Source of the DNA: Populus alba
Taxonomy: Eukaryota > Streptophyta > Magnoliopsida > Malpighiales > Salicaceae
Direction: 5' to 3'
Assembly: GCF_005239225.2 (NCBI RefSeq)
Contig: NC_133284.1
Span: 47,648,697-47,712,696, forward strand
DNA length: 64,000 bases
Shown piece after piece: positions 11,511 to 20,179 of this stretch. Position 1 is the first letter of the stretch. Every line of letters begins with the position of its first letter. The notes under the pieces are model-generated. The model did not search any database, had not been told where the DNA came from, and worked only from the letters and a program-made list of their open reading frames with translations. Both the position numbers and the translations under genes were made by a program.

Positions 11511-14495
11511 ATGGCCGAAGAAGATAATCAATCACTTCATAATGAGAATAATGAGAATAACCATATGAGAACACTTAGAGACCACATGAATCCCACAAGA
11601 ACAAGTGCACCCTCATGCATAGTTTTCCCTCCTGATGCATCTCATTTTAATTTTAAGCCAGACATTATTCAACTTTTACCATCTTTTCATGGCTTAGACT
11701 TAGAAAATCCATACTTGCATTTAAGGGAATTTGAGGAGGTCTGTAATACCTATAATGACTCAAATTGTAGCATGAACACCATTCGATTAAAGCTTTTTCC
11801 TTTTTCATTAAAAGATAAAGCTAAAACATGGCTACAAAATTTGAGACCGGGATCCATTCGTGCTTGGGATGAAATGCAACAACAATTTTTAAAGAAGTTT
11901 TTTCCATCTCACAGAACAAACTCTTTCAAAAGACAAATCATCACTTTCTCTCAAAAACCAGGAGAAACATTTTACCAATGTTGGGATAGGTATCGAGATT
12001 TGCTTAATACTTGCCCACATCATGGTTTTGAAACATGGAGATTGGTTTCACATTTTTATGAAGGTTTAACACCTAGAGATAGGCAAATGGTTGAATTGAT
12101 GTGCAATGGAACTTTCGAAGATAAAGACCCTAATGAAGCAATGGAGTACCTAGACTTGCTAGCCGAAAATGCTCAAAATTGGGACACCACAGGTACTTAT
12201 GAGGCACCAGGTAAAACTCAACCTCATACATCTAGTGGGGGTATGCACAACCTTAGGGAAGATCATGACCTCCAAGCCAAGTTTGCATCTTTAGCTAGAA
12301 AAGTCGAGGCACTAGAATTAAAAAAGAGTGGTCAATTAAAATCTGTTCAAGACATTGTGTGTCAAATCTGTGAAACAAATGAGCATGCAACCAATGATTG
12401 TCCAACTTTGCCTTCTTTCAAGGAATGCCTCCATGAACAAGCCCATGCTTTAAACAGTTTCCAAAGACCCAACCATAACCCATACTCACAAACATATAAC
12501 CCTGGTTGGAGAAATCACCCAAATTTTAGTTGGAAGAGTGATAGCAACAATGCACAAACTTCACAACCACCATTTCAAGCACACCATAATTTCCAAAATT
12601 CTCATGGATATGCACCTCCTTATGCTCCACCTCCTAGAAGAAATTTTGAGGAAACATTGCATGCATTCATTGAAAAGCAGGAGACAATCAACACTCAACT
12701 TGCTCAAAGCATGACTGATTTTAAAGATGCTCTTGCAAAATTAACAACTGCTCTCAGTTTCCAAGAGAAAGGTAAGTTTCCTTCTCAACCACAGCAAAAT
12801 CCAAAGGGGCAATACAATGCAAATGCAAGTGGTTCTGGAAGCCAACACATGGATCAAGTCAAATCAGTCATCACTCTTTGTAGTGGTAAGGTTATTGAAA
12901 AACCCATTCTTGAACCTTGTGAGAAAGATGATGAGTCTATCTCTGAGGGTAAGGAAGGGGTTGAACCTGAACATTGCAAAGAGAAGGCTGATTCCCCGCC
13001 AGCACTTCCATTTCCTCATGCCATGACCAAACAAAGGAAAGTCAATCACAACTCTGAAATCTTTGAAACTTTCAAACAGGTAAGGATCAATATACCTTTG
13101 TTGGATGCTATTAAACAGGTTCCTTCCTATGCTAAAATTTTGAAAGATCTGTGCACTGTGAAGAGAAAATTGAATGTGAAAAAGAAAGCATTTTTAGCCG
13201 AACAAGTAAGTGCCATTCTTCAGAACAATAATGCTTTGAAATATAAAGACCCTGGTTGTCCTACAATTTCTTGCTTTATTGGAGAACATAAAATTGAAAG
13301 AGCCTTACTTGATCTTGGAGCTAGTGTGAATTTACTTCCATATTCAGTTTTTCAGAGTCTCAATCTAGGTGAGTTAAAACCAACCTCTGTAACTCTTTTA
13401 CTCGCCGATAGATCTGTAAAAGTGCCTAGAGGAATAATTGAAGATGTGTTGGTACAAGTTGACAAATTCATTTATCCTGTGGATTTTGTTGTCTTGGACA
13501 CGCAACCTGTTGAAGCATGTAATTCAATTCCTGTCATTTTAGGACGTCCATTTCTTGCCACTTCTAATGCATTGATTAATTGTAGGAATGGACTGATGAA
13601 GCTATCATTTGGAAACATGACATTGGAGATGAATATTTTCAACATTTGCAAGCAACCTGGAGATGATAATGATTTACAAGAAGTAGATCTTATTGAAGAA
13701 TTAGTTCATGATCAACTTGAATCTACTTTGAGTAAAATTGAGTTGGATGAATCTGAAGATTTGCAAATGATTTATTCTCAGGAAGAAATCACGGATGAAA
13801 AAGGCACAAAAAATATTGATGTTGATCTTGTGTCAAAAGTGACAACAAATTTGACATTTGACATCCCACCAATTGATGATTACTTTCATGAAGAATCCTT
13901 ACTTTCTCTCAGTTCAATGCCTTGGTTTGCTAAAAATATCAATTTTCTTGCAACAGGAGATTTGCCAGCTCACTGGAGTACCGAAGACAAAGGAAAGTTT
14001 TTGAACGAAGTGAAGAACTTTTACTTAGATGACCCTTACTTATTCAAAAATTGTCCTGATCAAATATTTCAAAAATGCATTCCCGACAATCAGGTAAGTA
14101 ATGTCATTAAACTTTGTCATTCTGAAGCATGTGGGAGTCAATTCTCATCAAGAGAGACAACTGTAAAAATCTTACAAAATGGATTTTATTGGCCCACCAT
14201 GTTCAAGGACACACATGCATTATGCAAAACTTGTGAAAATTGTCAAAAAGTTGATACTGGTCAAAACGTTTTGCTTTATAATTCTCGACTCCATTTATTT
14301 CCTGAAAAAATAAGATCACGATGGAGAGGTCCATTTATTTTGAAACATGCGTATCCTTATGGGGCCCTTGATATTGAGAATTCAAAGAATGACAATGTTT
14401 TGAAGGTAAATGAACATCGTTTAAAAGCTTACTTTGATGAGTTTCCTAGTGAAAATGAATCCATTGGTTTGAATAATCTTATTGATAAAGGTTGA
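11511..14495 (+). CDS. Gag-protease polyprotein with deleted pol (994 aa)
   Basis: The frame is open from 11385. I prefer ATG 11511 (MAEEDNQS), though the 42 upstream codons could be used. Gag follows: an Athila-type core with FHGLDLENPYLHLREFEEV near 11685-11740 and a CCHC knuckle C-x2-C-x4-H-x4-C near 12360-12400. A retropepsin-like domain carries DLGAS at about 13312 (D-L-G instead of D-S/T-G, usual in this lineage) and ILGRPFLATS near 13537. The frame then jumps from residues just before RT (about 13790) to the linker before the integrase zinc finger (about 13800), and again from CENCQK (about 14250) to the integrase C-terminal domain. RT, RNase H and the DDE core are therefore absent, yet no stop occurs. 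In the retained integrase finger a His found in copy 2 is Gln (GSQFSS). The post-protease part is clearly more divergent from copy 2 than gag is. Confidence 0.88.
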   Translation: MAEEDNQSLHNENNENNHMRTLRDHMNPTRTSAPSCIVFPPDASHFNFKPDIIQLLPSFHGLDLENPYLHLREFEEVCNTYNDSNCSMNTIRLKLFPFSLKDKAKTWLQNLRPGSIRAWDEMQQQFLKKFFPSHRTNSFKRQIITFSQKPGETFYQCWDRYRDLLNTCPHHGFETWRLVSHFYEGLTPRDRQMVELMCNGTFEDKDPNEAMEYLDLLAENAQNWDTTGTYEAPGKTQPHTSSGGMHNLREDHDLQAKFASLARKVEALELKKSGQLKSVQDIVCQICETNEHATNDCPTLPSFKECLHEQAHALNSFQRPNHNPYSQTYNPGWRNHPNFSWKSDSNNAQTSQPPFQAHHNFQNSHGYAPPYAPPPRRNFEETLHAFIEKQETINTQLAQSMTDFKDALAKLTTALSFQEKGKFPSQPQQNPKGQYNANASGSGSQHMDQVKSVITLCSGKVIEKPILEPCEKDDESISEGKEGVEPEHCKEKADSPPALPFPHAMTKQRKVNHNSEIFETFKQVRINIPLLDAIKQVPSYAKILKDLCTVKRKLNVKKKAFLAEQVSAILQNNNALKYKDPGCPTISCFIGEHKIERALLDLGASVNLLPYSVFQSLNLGELKPTSVTLLLADRSVKVPRGIIEDVLVQVDKFIYPVDFVVLDTQPVEACNSIPVILGRPFLATSNALINCRNGLMKLSFGNMTLEMNIFNICKQPGDDNDLQEVDLIEELVHDQLESTLSKIELDESEDLQMIYSQEEITDEKGTKNIDVDLVSKVTTNLTFDIPPIDDYFHEESLLSLSSMPWFAKNINFLATGDLPAHWSTEDKGKFLNEVKNFYLDDPYLFKNCPDQIFQKCIPDNQVSNVIKLCHSEACGSQFSSRETTVKILQNGFYWPTMFKDTHALCKTCENCQKVDTGQNVLLYNSRLHLFPEKIRSRWRGPFILKHAYPYGALDIENSKNDNVLKVNEHRLKAYFDEFPSENESIGLNNLIDKG

Positions 14496-14702
14496 TTATT
14501 TTGTTTTTCTCACATTTTTTTTGCTTTTTAGTGTGACTTTTGTTTTGCTAGTCTCTCACCCCGGTCAAATGGCGGATAACGGTACTCCGTGACTCTTAAG
14601 TCGGTTCTTTCAGTTTCCCAAATAACTGATATTTGTATATATTTGTACAATTCTCTGCTCTTTCTCCCTTCTTTGAAAATTTTCCCCAATTCTAATTTTA
14701 AA
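14496..14702 (+). other. Spacer between pol remnant and the NABP-like ORF
   Basis: Short non-coding interval with pyrimidine-rich tracts and a TATATTTG-like sequence near 14635-14645. Its first part, around CTCTCACCCCGGTCAAATGG, is conserved in the other copies (inverted near 43962-43981 and 55265-55284). It could hold an internal promoter or a translation re-initiation signal for the accessory genes; neither can be shown from sequence. Confidence 0.35.
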
Positions 14703-15251
14703 ATGGACACCACTCTTGAAAAGTTGAAAAGGTATTTTCCCGCTCTGCCTCAGAATGCGATTACAAAAATTTACCGTGCTAGGTGTGAAAGATTACGGTT
14801 GTTAATGAATCATGGAATTCCTGAAGATATTCGCTGGCTAATTGAAGCAAAGGTCCGATTATCAGGTAAGTCCTCCAATTCTTTCATTTCACACATGCCT
14901 GGAACAAGTAAAAGCACTTTTGCAAAGAAACGTCGTGCAAAACGACTGAAAGTCTGTCATCGATGTGCCAGATGGACTTGTAATACGACATGTCGTTCTT
15001 TAGGAATGGTATCTGTAAACCGTGAAGATAAGATACAATTCATTAAGGATGGCCTGAGTAAGGGGTCTTTAGATAATCTTTTGTTGACCCTTGAGACGCA
15101 TCCTAGTGGAGATGTGCATCGTGTAATTCATGATTTATGGCCACAATTCCATAAAGAACATGATCGACTTAGTCTTGGGAATCTGACTAAAAAAGACCCT
15201 GTTTGCCAGTTTTTAAGAAAACTGGATGGGAAGCCTATCCCCGACCCATAG
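14703..15251 (+). CDS. Cysteine-rich basic NABP-like protein (182 aa), virus-like accessory gene
   Basis: I chose ATG 14703 (MDTTLEKL) because the sequence from this codon is conserved in copies 2 and 3 and it has a good context (A at -3, G at +4), although the frame opens upstream at 14589. Residues 1-50 are a predicted helical segment. A G-S/T-S-K stretch (67-71) leads into a K/R cluster (74-83), directly followed by four cysteines at 85, 88, 93 and 97 (C-x2-C-x4-C-x3-C, beginning CHRC), then a hydrophobic FIKDGL segment (113-118). The order basic cluster, CHRC, second Cys pair, FI-x-x-G matches the small nucleic-acid-binding proteins of carlaviruses and relatives (Carla_C4-type), some of which act as silencing suppressors. 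That family assignment is inference. It sits between pol and LOG, the env-like position. Copies 2 and 3 carry truncated versions lacking the last ~37 residues. Confidence 0.6.
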   Translation: MDTTLEKLKRYFPALPQNAITKIYRARCERLRLLMNHGIPEDIRWLIEAKVRLSGKSSNSFISHMPGTSKSTFAKKRRAKRLKVCHRCARWTCNTTCRSLGMVSVNREDKIQFIKDGLSKGSLDNLLLTLETHPSGDVHRVIHDLWPQFHKEHDRLSLGNLTKKDPVCQFLRKLDGKPIPDP

Positions 15252-15352
15252 AGGGCGTTTAAGCCATTCTTGGACGTAAAACCAAGGGAAGATGTGAGCC
15301 ACAATCACAACTACCTGTACATACATGCTTTTTCAAAATAAATAATTAATAA

Positions 15353-15373
15353 AGAGAGAGAGAGAGAGAGAGT
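15353..15373 (+). repeat. (AG)n microsatellite upstream of LOG
   Basis: About ten AG dinucleotides precede the LOG leader. The same place in the minus-strand copies holds a shorter CT run (near 43293-43306 and 54597-54607). GA repeats are common in plant promoters and 5' leaders, so this could be part of the captured host leader. Confidence 0.7.
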
Positions 15374-15432
15374 TTGTGAGACTACAGCTGGCCTACATAT
15401 AGGTGGTATGATTGCATTTTCACTTTTTCATC

Positions 15433-15439
15433 TATAAAT
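15433..15439 (+). promoter_or_regulatory. Possible captured LOG core promoter (TATAAAT)
   Basis: TATAAAT lies 65 bases before the LOG ATG, followed by a pyrimidine-rich leader (CTTCTCTTCCTTCCCTTC) of the kind found in plant 5' UTRs. If real, the captured segment brought its own promoter, and LOG would not depend on the LTR. Sequence conservation in copies 2 and 3 shows only that the segment is old. Confidence 0.4.
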
Positions 15440-15504
15440 TCTTCTCTTCCTTCCCTTCATTTCTACTCATCCCATATATTCATCAAATATAGAAGTGTGT
15501 AGAA

Positions 15505-16158
15505 ATGGCAGGTTCCTTAAGTCATCATATAAGAAATATTTGTGTTTTCGGTGGATCCAGTTCTGGGAAAGAAAAAGAGTTTTTAGAATCAGCAAATCAT
15601 CTTGGTCGGGTACTAGCTGAAAGAAAGATTCATTTAGTGTATGGGGGAGGCAGCCTTGGGTTAATGGGAGGTGTGTCAATGGCTGCATTTTTAGGAGGCA
15701 GTCAAGTTTTGGGGGTTGTCCCCAAAGCTTTAGCAACTGGGGACATCATTGGAAAAACAATTGGAGAGGAACTACAGGTCCCAACAATGTCTGACCGACT
15801 GAATACCATGTTTAACCATGCTGATGCCTTCATTGCCTTACCAGGTGGTCTGGGCACATTGGAAGAGATCTTTCATATTTCATCTTGGGCCCAACTGCAC
15901 ATTCACCATAAACCTATAGGTTTGTTAAATGTTAATGGTTTTTATGATAAGTTGCTGTCTTTCCTTGATCAAGCTGTGGAACAGGAATTTCTAACATCTT
16001 CGGCACGACGAATCATAATCTCTGCTGCTACTGCTGAACAATTGATTGACCAACTACAATCTTTCATCCCTGTCATTGATCCCTGCATGAGTCGTCTAGA
16101 TTGGTCAACTAAGGAAAGCCGTAAAAAGCTTAGATTAGATTTGAGCCTTCATCTGTGA
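15505..16158 (+). CDS. LOG-family cytokinin-activating phosphoribohydrolase captured by the retrotransposon
   Basis: This is an intact 217-aa intronless ORF with a favourable start context (G at +4). LOG enzymes hydrolyse cytokinin riboside 5'-monophosphates to active free-base cytokinins plus ribose 5-phosphate in the cytosol. Visible features are an N-terminal NICVFGGSS Rossmann strand-loop (11-19), VYGGGSLGLMG (45-55), Arg98 in SDRLNTM, and the family signature PGGLGTLEE (113-121, PGGxGTxxE). A KPIGLLN strand and an RRIIISAATAEQLIDQL helix (168-184) follow. Length is normal for plant LOG proteins. Host LOG genes normally have several introns, so the uninterrupted frame indicates capture through RNA. 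It lies 253 bp after the NABP-like ORF, before the structured 3' region. Whether it is expressed or active is unknown. The motif and length leave little doubt about the family; which LOG member was the donor I cannot say. Confidence 0.93.
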   Translation: MAGSLSHHIRNICVFGGSSSGKEKEFLESANHLGRVLAERKIHLVYGGGSLGLMGGVSMAAFLGGSQVLGVVPKALATGDIIGKTIGEELQVPTMSDRLNTMFNHADAFIALPGGLGTLEEIFHISSWAQLHIHHKPIGLLNVNGFYDKLLSFLDQAVEQEFLTSSARRIIISAATAEQLIDQLQSFIPVIDPCMSRLDWSTKESRKKLRLDLSLHL

Positions 16159-16800
16159 AACCTTGTGTCTTTTGGTTTTATTAATAGCATATTATTTTGT
16201 TTTGTTACTTCTTATGTTTGTTTAAGTGTGTTTCAGGTTTGTCATTGTTCGCTGTTTCAGGTGATGTCTTTTATACTCTATCTTTCTACCTTCGAACATT
16301 GAGGACAATGTCTCGTTTTGGTTGGGGGGAGAGGGTAGTAGTTAAAAAAAAAAAAAATACTAACTTGCTAACTGTTTTTGCTATTATTAAAACCATTTGA
16401 CAAAATTGTTATTAGGATGGCAGAGTATGGAATCAATTTTATTGACTCTAGAGACGCATCTTAGTAAGTTTCATTACCAAGGTCTATCATAATACTTCTT
16501 GAAATATTCAGGTTTACAAAACTCTCACATTGTTATCACTTGATTCTGCTCCTATACTCATTTAACAAGTATTATTAAACCTTCATTTTCACACACACAC
16601 TTTAACATATGATTGTGGGTTGCACATTGGATTATTACATTAATTATGTTCTTTTGTTGAAGGTAACAACTAAGGGAAAAAGATAGTATATAATTTGCAA
16701 AGAAAAAAAAAGAGAAAAAAAAAAAAAGAAGAAGATAGTATTGATGATAATAAAACGTGGATAAGTTTGGTTTCGTAGCCTCCCTAACCTAAGCAATTAA

Positions 16801-17040
16801 GCCCGAAGGGGTGTTTTAACACCTAATACCCTAAAGTCAACTGACTTGGGAGCTATTGGCCCAAAGCTTGTTACATGGCTTAAGGAGAAAAGCTTAAGGG
16901 AATCAAACATTGCACTATCTACGTATCAGTATCTGCAACCCGAGTTGTTAAGCTCGTAGGGGTGTCTCAACACCTAATGCCCTAAGACCAACTGGTCTGG
17001 GAGTCATTAGCCTAAAACTCGTTACATGGGTTAAAGATAC
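16801..17040 (+). repeat. Two tandem hairpin modules with compensatory changes
   Basis: Two diverged ~100-bp modules lie 151 bp apart. Each has a first hairpin (GGTGTTTTAACACC, 16810-16823; GGTGTCTCAACACC, 16961-16974). Eleven bases later comes a second (AAGTCAACTGACTT, 16834-16847; AGACCAACTGGTCT, 16985-16998), extended by CCC/GGG and an outer CTAATR/YATTRG stem. Three stem positions differ between modules and all are compensated. The same pair is present inverted in the other copies (for example 41662-41675 and 41813-41826). Confidence 0.75.
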
Positions 17041-17370
17041 ATTGTGTTTTAAGTTGTATGTGTATATAAATAAAAAAAGAAAAAAAAAAAGAAGAAAAAA
17101 AATCTCAACCCAAGGAAGTTCACCTTAAACATTTGAACATAATATTGTTTTCTTCCAACAAAAGCCCCATCATCTATGTTTTCATTGAGCACACAAAAAG
17201 AAGGTTTATTAATATCTTGTTTACGAAGTATGAAGCAGGAATATAAATTTAATGAGAGTTTGTTTATCTGGATAGATTAATGGAAGTTGAATGATGAATG
17301 CCTTGCTTTGTGGAACTTGCAAATTTTTTCTCTATTTTAACGCTTTAGATTACTAGGGACTAGTAATAAG

Positions 17371-17384
17371 CTGGTTGAGGGGTG
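17371..17384 (+). promoter_or_regulatory. Polypurine tract, copy 1
   Basis: The G-rich CTGGTTGAGGGGTG sits directly before the 3' LTR TGATTAG start. In copies 2 to 4 the equivalent minus-strand sequence is GGTTGGGGGACG. It is the expected plus-strand primer site, though short. Confidence 0.6.
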
Positions 17385-18947
17385 TGATTAGTACTTAAAA
17401 GTGCATGTTTATCAAGGTTTTATATCATCATTTTGCACTTGAAGTATCAATAACTCCTTAACTAAAGCATGTTTTATAATAACAAGTTTGATATTATAAG
17501 ATACCTTAATTTATGGTAAATGCTCATTTTAAATGCAGGACTAGCACATAAATAAAAGGATTGATTGATGAGTTTAAGCATTGAAAGTTAAAGGACAAAG
17601 AGATGGCCAAACTTAGAAAAGAGATGTCGGTGCAGTCCAAACCGGAACATTGCTCGGTAATTGGATCATATCTGGAGCTCTAGATTTCGGATTTAGATCC
17701 ACTTTATATGGATGGAAAGGTAAGACAAAAGCCTACAACTTTCATGAGGAGCCCAAGATTTGAAAAGGTCGTTTTGAAGTCCAAATTGAAGGAACAACGA
17801 AGAAGTCCGAAGCTGTCCTGCAGCCCAAACACTATTTAGTGTTCAGCCCATATCTTGAGTTCTAGAAGTCCAAATGACCTCATCTTTTTTTTTGTTGGAA
17901 AGCTGAGACAATTTCCTAGAACATTCTTGAGGATTCTGGGCAAATTATGATGTTATCAATGACGTCTTGATCAGACAAGAAGATAAGGATTGTTATCTAG
18001 TCAAGATGTGGCCACCCACTCATCAATTAGTCAACAAATCAATAGTTCCAAATTTTGGCCTATAAAAGGAGGCACTTACCATGTATTGAGGCATCTTGGT
18101 TTCCAGATCAAGATCATGCTCTTGCTTTCTCTCTTTGTATTGCTTATGTCTTGCTTTCATTAATATCAAGTTTATGCACTTCATTTCCTTTTCCTTTACT
18201 TAGTTAACTTCTTTCTCATTTATGTTCTTATCTTGTTCATCTATGTTTCTTTCTTTCATTATTTTTAGCTAAGTTAATTATGTCAAGGTGAAAAGGGTAC
18301 ACTAATGGTGTAAGAATAAGTATAATATAAACTTAACATGGACCTTAACGTTGGATACTAACATGTTTTATATTTGTTATCTTGTTCACTTTTAATACTT
18401 TGCTTGTTAAATGGTTAATCTAGATTTATGTTGTATAATAATTGGTACAACAAATACTTGGTACTTTCATAGCCCATACTGTATGGTATAACCGACACCT
18501 GAGCTATGAAAGGGACTTGATTTGTTGTTAACATAAGTTATAATCATGAACGCCTGCCAACATTTACAAGTATTAGCTTTATTCGAATAAGATAACTAAT
18601 GTAATCATGTTAACAATTTATAATCTGATTGGAACCTCCTTTATTTGTGGTTACCAATTGAGTAATAAGAGTTTATATTATACTTGTTTGAAGTACCATT
18701 AGTGGATCCTCTAACCTTGACATTCGTTTTTATCATTGTTTAATCCTTACATTAATCTTCCAACTCAAAGTTCTCATTAATTTCTTCCTTCTCTTCTTTA
18801 TTATTGTTGTTGTTGTTGTTGTTGTTGTCTTGTTATTTATAATTTATACAATTAACCTCTCTGTGGTTCGACCCCGGTCTTGCCGGGTTATTTATTACTT
18901 CGACACTCCTGCACTTGGGAAGAGACATCAAGCTTTTGGTCGTGTCA
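17385..18947 (+). repeat. 3' LTR of Athila-type copy 1
   Basis: 1,563 bp, almost identical to 9716-11279: one substitution at 17956, one extra T in each of two T runs or pyrimidine runs, and one GTT unit fewer. The TATA box is at 18061-18067. It is followed by GACTA (18948-18952). Confidence 0.95.
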
Positions 18948-18952
18948 GACTA
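18948..18952 (+). repeat. Target-site duplication GACTA, right copy
   Basis: Matches 9711-9715 exactly and abuts the CA terminus of the right LTR. Confidence 0.95.
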
Positions 18953-19260
18953 CGGTGCAGAACGCGTGAAGGGCTAATGGCAACATCTCATGTCAATCCT
19001 TATAAGTGTAACATCTTCTGAATAATCTTCTTGATATTTTCTTTAGCAACTTCTATCGCATTATTCATCTTCGGCATGTATGGCGAGGAATTAAAATACT
19101 TGATTTTTCCATTTAGCGTAGAGTTCTATTATCATCCTACTATTGAAGTTCTGGGCATTATTAATTTTTCTAGTGGACCATATCGACAGATCAAATATCT
19201 TTTCATAAATTTCTTCACCACTTTTTTTTTCACGTCATCCAAACATCTTAACAAAGTTTC
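18953..19260 (-). pseudogene. Ogre/Tat integrase, core part (split by insertion)
   Basis: The minus strand, read with frameshifts, gives INNAQNFNSRM, a K-W-K segment, IEVAKENIKKIIQKM and a LIRIDMRCCH-like tail. These correspond to the integrase core just upstream of the LVYGMEA motif, which is found on the other side of the inserted element (9400-9715). Stops are present, so this host element was already decayed when it was hit. Confidence 0.65.
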
Positions 19261-19448
19261 GTCAGATGATTTCTTATACAAGTTTCCCCATCAAGATAGA
19301 AATCCATTGCCAAACTCCTCAAAGTCTTCTTGTTGATTGTGGATGCTCCCATGGGATATGTTTGGTTTTGGATGAAATTCTTGATATCATAGTACCGAGG
19401 GTTTCCATCTATTTCCCTTTCGACTGAGTAACAATGAGCTGAGTTATT

Positions 19449-19870
19449 TCATATATTAATGTGTGTCAGATGTACCTTGTGCCCAAAGTCTAATCTAGCC
19501 ATAGAAGCTGGTGTGACCAAAACATCAGAATGGTTTCCTTCTCTTCCTAGATGGGTGAACTTTATTTCCTCAAATTCTCTAGCCAAATTAGACAGGTATT
19601 CTTGGTAAGGTCTCAACTTCTCATCCTTGGTTTGCCCTTTTCGTTTTACTTGGCAAATAATCAAAATCGAGTCTCCAATACACATCTATCTTTCTAATGT
19701 TTAGCTCCAATGCAACCTCTAAAATCGAGAATGCAAGCTTTATACTCAGTTGTGTTGTTAGTGCACCCAAATTGCGACTTAAATAAAACCGGATACTGTT
19801 TCTTATTAGGAAAGATTAGCACTACCCCCACACTATTACCACAACACCATCAAAGTACATAATCCACCAA
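19449..19870 (-). pseudogene. Ogre/Tat RNase H relic
   Basis: The open frame 19449-19685 encodes GDSILIICQV, TKDEKLRPYQEYL and EIKFTHLGREGN. This is the RNase H C-terminal segment characteristic of Tat-lineage pol. Upstream on the same strand a WWIMYFDGVVVIVWG-like stretch (about 19830-19870) resembles the RNase H start. Stops between the pieces make it a relic. Confidence 0.75.
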
Positions 19871-20179
19871 TCTGATTTCTCTTCCTTGACTGAAAGCACA
19901 TCTTTATCAGAAAAATCAAATTTTAACGGCTCATAATCTTTGCACAACATGGTTAGCTAAGTGATCAGCGATGACATTCATGGCTTTCCTTGTCATATAT
20001 ATACTATATCGTACTTAGCTAGTAGAACTTGTCATTTTACAATTCAGCTTGATAGATAAGGGTGGGTTCAGTAGGTACTGCTTGATTTTCACGAAAGCTT
20101 CTTAACACTCTTATTCCAAATTCCAAGATTCTTCTTCCTTAACAATTGAAGATGAGGTCATAAGTTGTGGTTAATTGAA

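Larger units (their letters stand above)
16159..17384 (+). other. 3' internal non-coding region of copy 1
   Basis: This holds a G-rich stretch (GGTTGGGGGGAGAGGG near 16320), A-rich tracts, a duplicated hairpin module (16801-17040) and a short purine-rich PPT-like sequence ending at 17384. It has no coding potential that I recognise: the ORF at 16197-16400 lacks motifs, and in the copies its frame differs. The first part may be the 3' UTR carried with LOG. Confidence 0.6.
9716..18947 (+). mobile_element. Complete young Athila-type retrotransposon carrying NABP-like and LOG genes
   Basis: This 9,232-bp element has 5' LTR 9716-11279, tRNA-Asp PBS 11286-11303, one gag-protease-partial pol ORF, a cysteine-rich NABP-like ORF, a LOG ORF, a structured 3' region, a short PPT and 3' LTR 17385-18947, flanked by GACTA. 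By eye the LTRs differ by one substitution (G at 10286, T at 17956) and three length changes in simple runs, so the insertion is recent. RT, RNase H and the integrase core are missing, so it depends on another element for transposition. Gag style, the DLGA protease and the Asp PBS place it in or near the Athila lineage. Confidence 0.93.

Noticed and set aside
15467..15736. 89-aa ORF opposite LOG, also seen opposite copies 2 and 3 (42934-43203, 54233-54502)
   Set aside because: It is the complement of the LOG coding frame, and its conservation follows from LOG conservation.
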